Of a DNA stretch of 55,146 nucleotides, positions 11,369 through 20,249 are shown in pieces (position 1 is the stretch's first letter; every line of letters starts with the position of its first letter). Below the pieces are notes generated by a model. The model was not told where the DNA came from. It saw nothing but the letters and a program-made list of their open reading frames with translations, and searched no databases. The translations under genes and the position numbers were made by a program. This DNA comes from Aromatoleum toluolicum (GTDB lineage: Bacteria > Pseudomonadota > Gammaproteobacteria > Burkholderiales > Rhodocyclaceae). The stretch is from positions 1 to 55,146 of the forward strand of contig NZ_WTVS01000039.1 of NCBI RefSeq assembly GCF_012911005.2. Reading direction: 5' to 3'.

Positions 11369-12151
11369 TCAGTCCTCGAGCGGACGCTCCGGATGCAGCC
11401 GGCGCCACAGCTCGGGCATCGCCTCGGCGGCGCCAAGGCGCAGGCGGTGCGTGACGATTTCACTGACTTCGGTGTCGCCGGGGTTGATCTCGACGCTGGG
11501 CACGCCGGCTTCCCTCGCCCACCACACCGGCCCCGAGATGTAGGGGAACACGCTGGTCGTGCCGATCGACACGACCAGGTCGAGGCCGTGCGCGATCAGC
11601 GTCTCGAGCCGGTGCAGCCCCTCGTCGGGCAGCATCTCGCCGAACAGCACGACGTCGGGCCGCAGCACGCCGCCGCACTTCGGGCACGCGGGCGGCAGCT
11701 GCAGGCCGGCGTAATCCTTCACGCTGCGATGGTGGCTGCAGTCCATGCAGCGCAGGTGATGCACGGTGCCGTGGATCTCGATCAGGTGGCGCGAGCCGGC
11801 GTCGTGGTGCAGGCCGTCGACGTTCTGCGTCAGCACCCACACGCCCGGCTTCTCGTGCTCCAGCGCCGCGATGATGCGGTGCGCGATGTTGGGCTGGGCG
11901 CCGCGGCAGTTGGCCTCGATCTGCGCGATGTACTTCCACGAGATGTCGGGCCGGCGCTGCATCATCTCGCCCGACAGCGCCTCCTCGATCATCAGCCCCT
12001 CGTCGGTGAGGCGCTCGTGGTACAGGCCGCCGATGCCGCGATAGGTCGGCAGGCCGGAATCGGCCGAGATGCCCGCGCCGGTGATGAAGAGGATGCGCCG
12101 GGCGTCGCCGATCAGGCGCGCGACGCGGTCCAGGGTCTGGGCTTCGGTCAC
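11369..12151 (-). CDS. NAD-dependent protein deacylase, Sir2 family
   Basis: A 260-residue sirtuin that removes acyl groups from protein lysines using NAD+. The NAD-binding motif GAGISADSGLPTYRG is near residues 25-39. The TQNVDGLH motif and the catalytic His in IEIHGTVHH are present, as are both zinc-binding CxxC pairs (CMDC and CPKC). The length is normal for a bacterial class III/CobB-like enzyme. The start is GTG at 12151 with a GGAGGG ribosome site about 8 bases upstream. It follows a molybdopterin oxidoreductase on the same strand with a 148-base gap that contains a hairpin, so co-transcription is uncertain. CobB is the best-known relative, but this could be another sirtuin subclass. 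Confidence 0.93.
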   Translation of the reverse strand: MTEAQTLDRVARLIGDARRILFITGAGISADSGLPTYRGIGGLYHERLTDEGLMIEEALSGEMMQRRPDISWKYIAQIEANCRGAQPNIAHRIIAALEHEKPGVWVLTQNVDGLHHDAGSRHLIEIHGTVHHLRCMDCSHHRSVKDYAGLQLPPACPKCGGVLRPDVVLFGEMLPDEGLHRLETLIAHGLDLVVSIGTTSVFPYISGPVWWAREAGVPSVEINPGDTEVSEIVTHRLRLGAAEAMPELWRRLHPERPLED

Positions 12152-12205
12152 TCGACCACCCTCCGGCCGCTATGCGACGTAGGGTCTGCTTTGCATAGCT
12201 GACCC

Positions 12206-12238
12206 GTTTCGCAGGCGCGGAGGAGTGCTCCGCGAAAC
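12206..12238. repeat. imperfect hairpin between the sirtuin and the molybdopterin oxidoreductase
   Basis: An outer GTTTC/GAAAC pair encloses an inner GCGGAG-GAGTG-CTCCGC stem. A second palindrome, CTATGC/GCATAG, lies just to the left (about 12171-12198). A short CTCCC-CAA-GGGAG hairpin lies to the right (about 12250-12262). On the minus strand these sit downstream of the oxidoreductase stop codon. They could attenuate or end that transcript, though there is no T-tract. Confidence 0.4.
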
Positions 12239-12299
12239 CCCTGCTTCACCCTCCCCAAGGGAGAAAGAGCGCCACCGTCGGGCGGCCGCGCGGCCGCAC

Positions 12300-14375
12300 T
12301 CATGCCTTGTTCACCTCGACGAGACAGTCGTAGAAGGTCGGCCCGCCGCCGATGTCGGTCAGCGCGGGCGAAGTCACCGCATTGGCGTTTTCGCCGTCGC
12401 CCGAGAGCTTGCGCCACCACACCGAGGGGCACACGACGAGCCCCGGCCGCACGCGCGCGGTGACGACCGCCTGCGCGTGGAAGGCGCCGCGGTCGTTGAA
12501 GATGCGCACGCGCTCGCCCGCCGCGATGCCGCGCCGCGCGGCGTCGTCCGGGTGGATCTCGAGCTTCGGCCCGCCCTCCTGCTCGCGGAAGCGCGGCAGG
12601 TTGGCGAAGCTGGTGTTGAGGAAGTTGCGCGCCGGCGGCGAGATCATCGCGAGCGGATAGCGCGCGGCGAGCGCGGGATTGCTGATCGGCGACTCGTGCG
12701 GCGGCACCCAGCCCGGCAGCGGGTCGAAGCCGCGCTGTGCGAGTGAATCCGACCAGAACTCGCACTTGCCCGAGGGCGTCGGGAAATTGCCCTGCGCGAA
12801 GGGCGCGAACGGGCGCGGCAGGTTCAGGCGCGCCCAGCCACGCGCCCTCAGCGTCTCCGGGTCGAGGCCCAGCGCGCGGTGGTCGCGGCGCCGGAACGCC
12901 TGCGCAGCGATTTCGTCGTCGGACTCGAACAGCGCCGCATCGGTAAAGCCGAGGCGCGCGGCGAGCAGCCGGAACACCTCGCTGTTGGGCTTCGCCTCGC
13001 CCAGCGGCGCGATCGCCGGCTCGTTGGTCAGCGCGTAGAGGTGGCCGTAGGCCTTGTGCACGTCGCGGTGCTCGAGCTGGCTCGTGGCGGGCAGCAGGAT
13101 GTCGGCGTAGTCGGCGGTGTCGGTCTGGAACAGCTCATGCACGACGCAGAACAGGTCCTCGCGCAGGAAGCCTTCGCGGACGCGCGTGCCGTTCGGGGCG
13201 ACCGCGAGCGGGTTCGAGTTGTACACGTACAGCGCGCGGATCGCCGGATCGCCCGCCGCGAGCAGCGCCTCGCCGATCGTCGCCATGTTGATCGTGCGCG
13301 GCGCGCGCGCGTGGTGCGCCGTGTACAGGTCGGGGCGCTCGAGCGCCTGCTGGTCGACCGGAAAGTTGCCCGAGGTCGACAGCAGCGCGCCGCCCGCGGG
13401 ATGGCGCCACGCGCCGATGAGCGCCGGCAGGCAGGCGATGTTGCGCATCACCGCCGCGCCGCCGGCGCAGCGGTTGAGGCCGTAGTTGGCGCGGATCGCC
13501 GCGGGCGTGGTGCTGCCATACTCGCGCGCGAGCGTGCGGATCGTGTCGGCCGGCAGCCCCGTCAGCGGTGCCGCCCACTCCGGCGTGCAGGCCTTCACGC
13601 GCTCGGCGAGCGCGTCGAAGCCGAGCGTATGGGCGTCGATGTAGTCGTGGTCGATGAGGCCGTCGGCGATCAGCACCTGCATCATCGCCAATGCGAGCGC
13701 GCCGTCGGTGCCGGGCCACGGTGCGAGGTGCAGGTCGCACTTCTCGGCCGTCTGCGAGCGCCACGGGTCGATGCACACGAGCTTGGCGCCGCGCCGCTTC
13801 GCCTCCTGGATGTAGCGCCAGCCGTGCAGGTTGGAGACGACCGGGTTGCCGCCCCAGATCAGGATCAGCTTCGCGTCGACGATCGCTTCCGGGTCCATGC
13901 CGACCGAGGCCCCCATCGTCGCCTTCCAGCCCGCCGCGCCGGCCGACGCGCAGATCGTGCGATCGAGCAGCGATGCGCCGAGGCGGTGGAAGAAGCGGCG
14001 GTCGATGCTTTCGCTTTGCACCAGGCCCATCGTGCCGGCGTAGCTGTAGGGCAGGATCGCACGCGGGTCGTCGGCGGCGATCGCGGCGAACCTGGTGGCG
14101 ACCGTGTCGAGCGCCTCGTCCCACGAGATGCGCTCGAAGCGCCCTTCGCCCTTGCGGCCGACGCGCTTCATCGGATGCAGCAGGCGCTGGTCGGAATAGA
14201 CGCGTTCGAGGTAGTGCGCGACCTTGGTGCACAGCGCGCCGTTCGTGAAGGGCAGGTCGTCGGCGCCGCGGATCTTCACCGCGCGGCCGTCCTCGACGGT
14301 GACCTCCATCGCACAGGTGTCGGGACAGTCGTGCGGACAGGCGGCGCGGACGACCTTGCTGGCGGCAATGCTCAT
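12300..14375 (-). CDS. molybdopterin-dependent oxidoreductase (formate dehydrogenase/DMSO reductase superfamily)
   Basis: A 691-residue molybdenum enzyme subunit. The N-terminus carries a 4Fe-4S site, with cysteines at 13, 17, 21 and 49 (ACPHDCPDTCAMEV, then NGALC). The molybdopterin domains follow (SYAGTMGLVQSE, LILIWGGNPVVSNLH), then a MopB C-terminal domain (LEIHPDDAARRGI, GERVRIFNDRGAF). There is no twin-arginine signal, so it should be cytoplasmic. No dedicated electron-transfer or membrane partner gene is beside it, so it may be a standalone single-subunit type. The start is ATG 14375 with an AGGAG site 5-6 bases upstream; a frame extending to 14423 is less likely. The substrate is unknown. 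Confidence 0.88.
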   Translation of the reverse strand: MSIAASKVVRAACPHDCPDTCAMEVTVEDGRAVKIRGADDLPFTNGALCTKVAHYLERVYSDQRLLHPMKRVGRKGEGRFERISWDEALDTVATRFAAIAADDPRAILPYSYAGTMGLVQSESIDRRFFHRLGASLLDRTICASAGAAGWKATMGASVGMDPEAIVDAKLILIWGGNPVVSNLHGWRYIQEAKRRGAKLVCIDPWRSQTAEKCDLHLAPWPGTDGALALAMMQVLIADGLIDHDYIDAHTLGFDALAERVKACTPEWAAPLTGLPADTIRTLAREYGSTTPAAIRANYGLNRCAGGAAVMRNIACLPALIGAWRHPAGGALLSTSGNFPVDQQALERPDLYTAHHARAPRTINMATIGEALLAAGDPAIRALYVYNSNPLAVAPNGTRVREGFLREDLFCVVHELFQTDTADYADILLPATSQLEHRDVHKAYGHLYALTNEPAIAPLGEAKPNSEVFRLLAARLGFTDAALFESDDEIAAQAFRRRDHRALGLDPETLRARGWARLNLPRPFAPFAQGNFPTPSGKCEFWSDSLAQRGFDPLPGWVPPHESPISNPALAARYPLAMISPPARNFLNTSFANLPRFREQEGGPKLEIHPDDAARRGIAAGERVRIFNDRGAFHAQAVVTARVRPGLVVCPSVWWRKLSGDGENANAVTSPALTDIGGGPTFYDCLVEVNKA

Positions 14376-14469
14376 GACCACTCCTGAATCTCGCCGGGTC
14401 GCACGCTGCGCTCCGGCCTGCAACCCGCGGACGGAAATCCCGGCGTCGCGCCCGCCGCCGGCCGCATGT

Positions 14470-15099
14470 TCAGCGCTGATTCGCGGCGGCGCTGCTCAGC
14501 TCCACGTAGCGGGCGCGGTCGGCCTCGAAGCGCGTGCGCGTCGCCGCGAGGTCGCGCGTCTTCTCCTCGATGAGCCTGCCCTGCGCCGCCAGCTCGCTGT
14601 CGATCGAGCGCAGATTGGCGGCGAGCTCGCGCGGCAGCTCACGCCCCTTGTGGAACTCGGCTTCCTTCTCGAAGCGCTGGCGTTTCGTGCGCAGCTCCTT
14701 GTCGCGTTTGCGCGCATCCTCGATGCTGCGCTCGATGTCGCCAATCTCGCGGTCGCGGCGACGGTCGAGATCCTCTACGCTCGCGTAGGTCTCGAGCAGG
14801 GCCTGGTCGAGGCGGCGCTGTTTGGCCTGGCGCGTCTCGTCATCCTTCTTCTGCTGTTCCGCCGCCCTGCGGCGCGCGATTTCCTCCGCGCTCAGCGGTG
14901 CCGAGATCTCGCGCTTGATCGTGCCCTGCGGGCCGATCTCGCGGTACGCGCGCCCGTAGCAGGCCTGCGGGAGCACGTCGCCGCACTGGCGCCGGCCGTC
15001 GCCATCCTCGCAGCAATACACTTTCGCGCCGGCGGGGTTCGCCAGCGTCAGGCCCAGCAGGAGCGCTGCCAGGAGTTCAGGACTGCGTCGCGATGCCAT
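14470..15099 (-). CDS. exported coiled-coil protein with DUF4124-like N-terminus
   Basis: A 209-residue protein with a Sec signal peptide ([20 protein letters not shown], cleavage near AGA|KV). The short Cys-containing mature start ([15 protein letters not shown]) resembles the DUF4124 domain of periplasmic proteins. Residues about 70-200 are charged and strongly heptad-like ([15 protein letters not shown] and similar), predicting a long coiled coil. Its first 23 bases overlap the 3' end of pyrE on the same strand, which suggests translational coupling. Function unknown. A role in the periplasm or as a structural spacer is only a guess from the architecture. Confidence 0.75.
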   Translation of the reverse strand: MASRRSPELLAALLLGLTLANPAGAKVYCCEDGDGRRQCGDVLPQACYGRAYREIGPQGTIKREISAPLSAEEIARRRAAEQQKKDDETRQAKQRRLDQALLETYASVEDLDRRRDREIGDIERSIEDARKRDKELRTKRQRFEKEAEFHKGRELPRELAANLRSIDSELAAQGRLIEEKTRDLAATRTRFEADRARYVELSSAAANQR

Positions 15100-15724
15100 A
15101 GGTGTTCCGGTAGGCCTGCACGGCCTCGAGGTTGGCGGCCAGCTCCGGGCTGTCGCCCAGGTAGCCGATCAGGTCTTCCAGCGTCGCGACGGCGACGACG
15201 GGGATGCCGAAGCTCTCGCGCACTTCCTGCACCGCCGATTTCTCGCCCTTGCCGCGCTCCATGCGGTCGAGCGCGATTACCACGCCCGCCGGTTCGGCTC
15301 CGGCGCCGCGGATGATGTCGACCGATTCGCGCACCGAGGTGCCGGCCGAGATCACGTCGTCGAGGATCAGCACGCGGCCCTTGAGCGGCGCACCGACGAG
15401 GGTGCCGCCTTCGCCGTGGTCCTTGGCTTCCTTGCGGTTGAACGCGAAGGGCAGGTTCACGCCCTGATCGGCCAGCCGGATCGCCACGCCGGCGACCAGC
15501 GGGATGCCCTTGTACGCCGGGCCGAAGAGCATGTCGCAGGGCACGCCCGCGGCGACGATCGCGCGCGCGTAGAAACCACACAGCTCGCGGAACGAGCTGC
15601 CGTCGTCGAACAGCCCGGCATTGAAGAAATACGGCGAATTGCGCCCCGCCTTGGTCACGAAGGACCCGAAACGCAGCACGCCCTTGTCGCAGGCCAACGT
15701 GATGAAATCCCGGCTAAAATCCAC
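15077..15724 (-). CDS. pyrE: orotate phosphoribosyltransferase
   Basis: Converts orotate and PRPP to OMP in de novo pyrimidine synthesis. The 215-residue length is normal. The N-terminal [23 protein letters not shown] block, [10 protein letters not shown] and the PRPP loop [13 protein letters not shown] are all present. It starts with GTG at 15724 and a GGAAG-type ribosome site. It is divergent from the xth gene, only 33 bases away, so the two promoters must overlap. The downstream coiled-coil gene overlaps its end by 23 bases. This is one of four PRPP-linked genes in the window (with upp, hpt-like and prs-like). Confidence 0.97.
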   Translation of the reverse strand: MDFSRDFITLACDKGVLRFGSFVTKAGRNSPYFFNAGLFDDGSSFRELCGFYARAIVAAGVPCDMLFGPAYKGIPLVAGVAIRLADQGVNLPFAFNRKEAKDHGEGGTLVGAPLKGRVLILDDVISAGTSVRESVDIIRGAGAEPAGVVIALDRMERGKGEKSAVQEVRESFGIPVVAVATLEDLIGYLGDSPELAANLEAVQAYRNTYGIATQS

Positions 15725-15757
15725 GCTCTTGCTTCCAGTTCTGGGTTATCCGGCCGA

Positions 15758-16540
15758 ATGTTACGCATCATCACCCTAAACCTCAACGGCATCCGATCGG
15801 CCACCACCAAGGGCTTCATCGACTGGCTCGGTGCACAGGATGCGGACGTCGTCTGCCTGCAGGAATTGAAGGCCCACGCGGGCGACCTCAATGACGCGAT
15901 GCGCGGGCCCGCCGGCTACACGGGTTACTTCCACCACGCCGAGAAGAAGGGCTACAGCGGCGTCGGTGTGTATGCGCGGCGCACACCCGACCGCATCGTC
16001 GAGGGGCTCGGCATCGCCGACATCGACGCCGAGGGGCGCTTCCTGCAGCTCGACTTCGGGCAGCTGTCGGTCGTGTCGCTGTACCTACCCTCCGGTTCGA
16101 GCTCCGAGGAGCGCCAGCAGATCAAGTTCAGCTTCATGGAGCGCTTCCTGCCGCACATGGCGCAATTGCACGCAAGCGGGCGCGAGGTCGTGATCTGCGG
16201 CGACTGGAACATCGCGCACCGGGAAATCGACCTCAAGAACTGGAAGTCGAACCAGAAGAACTCCGGCTTCCTGCCCGAAGAGCGCGCATGGATGACGCGC
16301 GTGCTCGACGAGCAGGGCTGGATCGACGTCTACCGCCGCCTGCATCCCGACACCACCGACGCCTGCTACACGTGGTGGTCGAACCGCGGCCAGGCGTGGG
16401 CGAAGAACGTCGGCTGGCGCCTCGACTACCAGCTCGCGACGCCGGGCATCGCCGCGACGGCGCGCACCGCGCAGGTCTACAAGGACCAGCGCTTCTCCGA
16501 CCACGCGCCACTGACGATCGATTACGCCTGGTCCGCCTGA
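15758..16540 (+). CDS. xth: exodeoxyribonuclease III / AP endonuclease
   Basis: A 260-residue enzyme that cleaves DNA at abasic sites and digests 3' ends during base-excision repair. The EEP fold motifs are intact: LNLNGIRSA at the N-terminus, the metal-binding Glu in CLQELKA, CGDWNIAHREIDL, NSGFLPEERAWM, WWSNRGQAWAKNVGWRLDYQL, and the catalytic SDHAPL at the C-terminus. The ATG at 15758 begins the conserved MLRIITLNLNG block. The longer frame to 15416 runs antisense through pyrE and is rejected. The gene converges on an AraC-type regulator with only 12 bases between stops. Confidence 0.97.
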   Translation: MLRIITLNLNGIRSATTKGFIDWLGAQDADVVCLQELKAHAGDLNDAMRGPAGYTGYFHHAEKKGYSGVGVYARRTPDRIVEGLGIADIDAEGRFLQLDFGQLSVVSLYLPSGSSSEERQQIKFSFMERFLPHMAQLHASGREVVICGDWNIAHREIDLKNWKSNQKNSGFLPEERAWMTRVLDEQGWIDVYRRLHPDTTDACYTWWSNRGQAWAKNVGWRLDYQLATPGIAATARTAQVYKDQRFSDHAPLTIDYAWSA

Positions 16541-16552
16541 CGCCCGTGCGGC

Positions 16553-17608
16553 TCAGTGCGCGTGGCCGGCGGCTTCGCGCAGCACCTCGCGCAGGTCGCC
16601 GAACTTGCGCCGGTAGCGTGCCGGCGTGAGCTTCACCTCGCGCTTGAACAGGCGCGAGAAGAAGCTCGCGTCCTCGTAGCCGAGTTCCTCCGCGATCGCC
16701 TCGATCGGCAGGCGCGTCGCCTCCAGCATCTGCTTGGCCTCCTCGATGCGCACCGCGTGCACGTAGGCGAGCGGCGACATGCCCGTGACCTGGCGGAAGC
16801 GGCGCACGAAGGCGCGCTCCGACAGGCCCGTGAGTTCGGCCATCGCGGCGACCGGCGCGGGCTCCGCATAATGCGTCGCGGCCCACACCTGGGCGCGCGC
16901 GATCAGCGCGTCGTCGGTCTGCCGGCTGGCCGACAGGCGCGCGAACGGCTGCTGGCCGACGTGGTGCCAGTCGATGAGATTCACGCGGGCGAGCTGCATC
17001 GCCGCCTCGACCCCGGCGAAGCGTGCGATCAGGTACAGCGCAAGGTCCTGCCACGTCGTGCCGCCGCCCGCCATCACCAGCCGCTGGCCGTCGCCGGCGA
17101 CGACCAGCGAGCGCTGGCACTGCACGCGCACTTCCGGGAAGCGTTCGGCGAGCGCGCCGCAGAATGCCCAGTGCGTCGTCGCCGCCTCGCCGTCCAGCAG
17201 CCCCGCCTGCGCCATCAGCAGCGCGCCGGAACAGGCCGACGCGATGACCGCGCCGCCCGCGTAGGCATCGCGCAGCCACGCGCACTCGGCGTCGAAGCGC
17301 GCGCCCAACGGTTCGGTCGGCACGACCGCGAGTTCGGGGATGCACACCAGGTCCGGCTCGGCCAGCGCATCGAGGCGGCAGTCCGGGCACACGCGCACGC
17401 CGTTCGCGACCGTCAGCGGTGTGCCGTCCGCCGACACGACGACCGAGGCCATCAGCGAGGGGCCGGGCGTGCCATGCTCGATCAGCCCCCAGTCGCGCCC
17501 GGCCGCATGGAAGAAGTCGTGCATGCCGTACAGCACCGAGGCGCTCGTCTCGGCGAAGGCGAGGATGGCGACCCGGGGCGGGCCGCCGGCGGAGCGGGCG
17601 GAATGCAT
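16553..17608 (-). CDS. GlxA-type transcriptional regulator (DJ-1/PfpI domain plus AraC DNA-binding domain)
   Basis: A 351-residue regulator. Residues about 10-190 form a DJ-1/PfpI-like amidotransferase fold with the nucleophile-elbow sequence ASACSGALLMAQAGLL. Residues about 245-340 contain two AraC helix-turn-helix motifs (VAAMAELTGLSERAFVRRFR and IEAIAEELGYEDASFFSRLF, followed by TPARYRRKFG). This domain pair marks the GlxA/FtrA regulators, whose first domain probably senses a small ligand and no longer acts as an enzyme. It is divergent from a TTC38-like gene across 122 bases, and that gene is its most likely target. Start ATG 17608. Confidence 0.92.
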   Translation of the reverse strand: MHSARSAGGPPRVAILAFAETSASVLYGMHDFFHAAGRDWGLIEHGTPGPSLMASVVVSADGTPLTVANGVRVCPDCRLDALAEPDLVCIPELAVVPTEPLGARFDAECAWLRDAYAGGAVIASACSGALLMAQAGLLDGEAATTHWAFCGALAERFPEVRVQCQRSLVVAGDGQRLVMAGGGTTWQDLALYLIARFAGVEAAMQLARVNLIDWHHVGQQPFARLSASRQTDDALIARAQVWAATHYAEPAPVAAMAELTGLSERAFVRRFRQVTGMSPLAYVHAVRIEEAKQMLEATRLPIEAIAEELGYEDASFFSRLFKREVKLTPARYRRKFGDLREVLREAAGHAH

Positions 17609-17730
17609 GGCGCGATCGTCCTGTTCGTGACCGTTTTCACCTTAGTCCACGCAATCGCTCCGCCATAGGATGCATTCCAGACACCGCCGCCGCGACGGCG
17701 CAAGGTGCACCACCCCAACGGAGAGACACG

Positions 17731-19047
17731 ATGAACACGACCGACCTTGCCGGCAATCCACTCAGCCACGCCGACGACGCAGCCCTCGCGCACTACGCCC
17801 GCGCGCTGCGGCAATTCCACTGCTACTGCGGCGACCCGGTCGCGACGACGGATGCCGCGACGGCGATCCAGCCGGACTTCGTGATGGGCCACGTGCTGCA
17901 TGCGTGGCTGCACCTGCTCGGCACCGAACCGGACGGCGTCGCCGTCGCCCGCGCGGACGCGGCGAAGGCGGCCGCCTGCGCACCGAACCGGCGCGAACAG
18001 GCGCACCTCGACGCGATCGCACACTTCGCCGGCGGGCGCTGGGAGGCGGCGGGACGCGTGCTCGAGGACCTGACGATCGAGTGGCCGCGCGACGTCCTCG
18101 CGCTGCAGGCGGGACACCTCATCGATTTCTACCGCGGCGACGCGCGCATGCTGCGCGACCGCATTGCCCGCGCGCTGCCCGCGTGGGATGCGTCCATGCC
18201 CGGCTACCACGCCCTGCTCGGCATGCACGCCTTCGGCTGCGAGGAAACGGGCGATTACCGCCGCGCGGAAGCGCAGGGGCAGCGCGCGCTGGAACTCGAA
18301 CCGGCCGATTCCTGGGCGCACCACGCGGTCGCCCACGTGCTCGAGATGGAGGGGCGCACCAGCGACGGCATCGCCTGGATGCGCGGACGCCAGCCGCACT
18401 GGGCGGAGGACAACTTCTTCGCCGTGCATAACTGGTGGCACCTCGCCCTCTTCCACCTCGACCGCGACGAGATCGACGAGGCGCTCGCGCTCTTCGACGG
18501 CCCGATCCACGGGCCGCGCTCGGTGCTGATGCTGGATCTCGTCGACGCGTCGGCGCTGCTGTGCCGGCTGCAGTTCGCCGGCATCGACGTCGCCGCGCGC
18601 TGGGCGAGCGTCGCCGAGTGCTGGCGCACGTCGGCACGGCCTGGGCTGTATTCGTTCAACGACCTGCACGCGATGATGGCGTGGCTCGGGGCGGGCCAGG
18701 ACGCTCACGCGGGCGACTGGATGGCCGCGCAGCGCAAGCTCGACCCGGCGCAGGTCGGCGACCACGCCGCAATCGGGGCCGCGGTCGGCGAACCGCTGCT
18801 GCGCGCCTTCGCCGACCTCGCTGCCGGCCGGTTCGACGCCGCGATCGAGACGCTGCGCAGCGTGCGCCCGATCGCGCTGCGCTTCGGCGGCAGCAACGCC
18901 CAGCGCGACCTCATCGACCTCGCGTTGATCGAGGCGGCGCTGCGCGGCGGACGGGCCGCCCTCGCCCGCGCGCTGATCAACGAGCGTCTCGCACGCAAGC
19001 CCGACAGCGCGATCAATCGCCGCCTCGTCGCGCGCCTGCCGCGCTGA
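17731..19047 (+). CDS. TTC38-like tetratricopeptide-repeat protein
   Basis: A 438-residue soluble alpha-helical protein. The pattern ADSWAHHAVAHVLEMEGR followed by GIAWMRGRQPHWAEDNFFA, with NWWHLALFHLD, strongly resembles the tetratricopeptide-repeat protein 38 family. Those proteins are found from bacteria to mammals but lack a defined biochemical role. TPR-type helical repeats cover most of the length. Start ATG 17731 with GGAGAG six bases upstream. It is divergent from a GlxA-type regulator, which suggests it is inducible by a small molecule. A strong hairpin follows the stop codon. Confidence 0.82.
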   Translation: MNTTDLAGNPLSHADDAALAHYARALRQFHCYCGDPVATTDAATAIQPDFVMGHVLHAWLHLLGTEPDGVAVARADAAKAAACAPNRREQAHLDAIAHFAGGRWEAAGRVLEDLTIEWPRDVLALQAGHLIDFYRGDARMLRDRIARALPAWDASMPGYHALLGMHAFGCEETGDYRRAEAQGQRALELEPADSWAHHAVAHVLEMEGRTSDGIAWMRGRQPHWAEDNFFAVHNWWHLALFHLDRDEIDEALALFDGPIHGPRSVLMLDLVDASALLCRLQFAGIDVAARWASVAECWRTSARPGLYSFNDLHAMMAWLGAGQDAHAGDWMAAQRKLDPAQVGDHAAIGAAVGEPLLRAFADLAAGRFDAAIETLRSVRPIALRFGGSNAQRDLIDLALIEAALRGGRAALARALINERLARKPDSAINRRLVARLPR

Positions 19048-19058
19048 ACCGCCTGCGC

Positions 19059-19092
19059 GCACGCGCCGCCCCGGAAAAGGGGCGGCGCGTGC
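19059..19092 (+). terminator. 14-bp perfect hairpin after the TPR gene
   Basis: Arms at 19059-19072 and 19079-19092 are perfectly complementary (GCACGCGCCGCCCC and its complement) around a six-base GGAAAA loop, 11 bases past the stop codon. There is no T-tract, so it may end transcription with Rho, or protect the 3' end, rather than act as a classical intrinsic terminator. Confidence 0.6.
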
Positions 19093-19145
19093 CGGCGTCG
19101 CCGTGCCGCCGAGGCATCCCGTCACGCGCGATAAGCCTTTAGCAT

Positions 19146-19174
19146 TTGCCTTCGCGCCGGAATCGGGCTAGCCT
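19146..19174 (+). promoter_or_regulatory. candidate promoter for the yqjDEK-like operon
   Basis: TTGCCT at 19146-19151 and TAGCCT at 19169-19174 with a 17-base spacer, about 60 bases before the first ATG. The match to sigma-70 is moderate. The -10 is also compatible with a stress sigma factor, which would fit the operon, but that is inference. Confidence 0.4.
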
Positions 19175-19235
19175 GACTTTGCCTCGTGCGCTTGCGCGCA
19201 CGTCAATGTTGCCAGCACAGACGGGGGTACGAAAA

Positions 19236-19547
19236 ATGTCCAACAATGCCGATGTTTCCCGCGACAAACTCGTTTCCGACTTCAAGGTCGTGATCAGCGA
19301 CGCCGAGGAGCTGCTGAAGCTGACCGCCGGGCAGGCCGGCGACAAGCTGAGTGAAGTGCGCAGCCGCCTCAGCGACCGCATGGCGACCGCGAAAGACCGC
19401 ATGTCCGACATGGAAGCGGTCGCCGTGGAGCAAGCGAAGAAGGTCGCCCATGCGACCGACGACTACGTGCACAAGAATCCGTGGCAGGCGGTCGGGATCG
19501 CCGCCGGCATGGCCTTCCTGCTGGGCCTGCTGTCGGGCCGTCGCTGA
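19236..19547 (+). CDS. YqjD/ElaB-like DUF883 membrane-anchored protein
   Basis: A 103-residue protein with an amphipathic coiled-coil body (DKLVSDFKVVISDAEELLKL, RSRLSDRMATAKDRMSDME) and a C-terminal glycine-rich membrane anchor (NPWQAVGIAAGMAFLLGLLSGRR). This is the DUF883 signature. In E. coli, YqjD and ElaB are tail-anchored, bind ribosomes and are induced by RpoS in stationary phase. That biology is family knowledge, not shown here. It is the first gene of a three-gene run with a 4-base gap to the next. Start ATG 19236; a longer frame from 19146 covers the promoter region. Confidence 0.88.
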   Translation: MSNNADVSRDKLVSDFKVVISDAEELLKLTAGQAGDKLSEVRSRLSDRMATAKDRMSDMEAVAVEQAKKVAHATDDYVHKNPWQAVGIAAGMAFLLGLLSGRR

Positions 19548-19551
19548 CCCC

Positions 19552-19935
19552 GTGGCCGAGGAGCACAAGCGGCGCCTCGCGGGCAGCCTGCGCGGCTTCC
19601 TGGACGCCGGCCTCGCGACCGCGCAGACGCGGCTGGAGCTGCTCGCCGTCGAGGCGCAGGAAGAGAAGCTGCGCCTCACCGGGCTGCTGTTCAACACCTT
19701 GTTGAGCGCGGTGTTTCTCGGTTTCGGCGTCGTGTTCCTGGTGGTGTTCCTGACAGTGCTGTTCTGGGACGACCACCGCCTGCTGGCGCTGGGGCTGGGA
19801 ACCGTCGTGCTGCTCGCGGCGGGCCTCCTGACGGCGCGCAATGCGGCGCGTGAAGTGAGGCGCGGCAGCCGCCTGTTCGCGGCGAGCCTGGGCGAACTCG
19901 CGCGCGACCGCGAAGCGCTGCGGCCACGCGAATGA
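19552..19935 (+). CDS. YqjE-like phage-holin-family (DUF1469) membrane protein
   Basis: A 127-residue protein with a basic amphipathic N-terminus (HKRRLAGSLRGFLDAGLATA) and two adjacent transmembrane helices (residues about 45-70 and 75-95), the DUF1469/YqjE layout. The start is taken as GTG 19552, four bases after the previous stop, which begins the conserved VAEEHKRRL segment. No upstream start fits without overlapping the DUF883 gene. Its end overlaps the next ATG in an ATGA, a sign of translational coupling. Despite the Pfam name it is not expected to be a phage holin. Confidence 0.82.
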   Translation: MAEEHKRRLAGSLRGFLDAGLATAQTRLELLAVEAQEEKLRLTGLLFNTLLSAVFLGFGVVFLVVFLTVLFWDDHRLLALGLGTVVLLAAGLLTARNAAREVRRGSRLFAASLGELARDREALRPRE

Positions 19936-20249
19936 ATCCGCGGCTGCTCGAACTGGCGCTGCGCAGGCAGCGCCTGCAGTTCGCCGCGGAGAGCCAACGC
20001 GAGGTCATCGTTGCCGGCCTTGCGCGCGTCGAATCGGTGCTCGACGTCGTCGACCGCGCCAGCGACCAGGTGCGCGGTCTGCGCGACCATGTGCCGCTGC
20101 TGACCGCGCTGGCCCTCGCCGTCGTTGTCATCCGGCCGCGCGGGGCGCTGCGCGCGGCGCGCCGCGCCTGGTTCGGCTGGCTGCTCTACCGCCGGCTCGG
20201 GCGCAGCCTCGATTCCGTTATCGGCTACCTGCGGCGCGTCGCTAGCTGA
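19932..20249 (+). CDS. YqjK-like small membrane protein
   Basis: A 105-residue protein. A long N-terminal helix of the kind seen in YqjK (RLLELALRRQRLQFAAESQRE) is followed by one hydrophobic segment (LLTALALAVVVIRP) and a basic tail (RAARRAWFGWLLYRRLGRSL). It starts inside the stop codon of the YqjE-like gene (ATGA at 19932-19935) and ends overlapping, by 8 bases, the convergent uraA gene. Position is as important as sequence for this call. The family has no known biochemical function. Confidence 0.7.
   Translation: MNPRLLELALRRQRLQFAAESQREVIVAGLARVESVLDVVDRASDQVRGLRDHVPLLTALALAVVVIRPRGALRAARRAWFGWLLYRRLGRSLDSVIGYLRRVAS

Noticed and set aside
12879-14387. 502-codon plus-strand open frame
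   Set aside because: Antisense to the molybdopterin oxidoreductase, with no ribosome site, no domain pattern and no start context.
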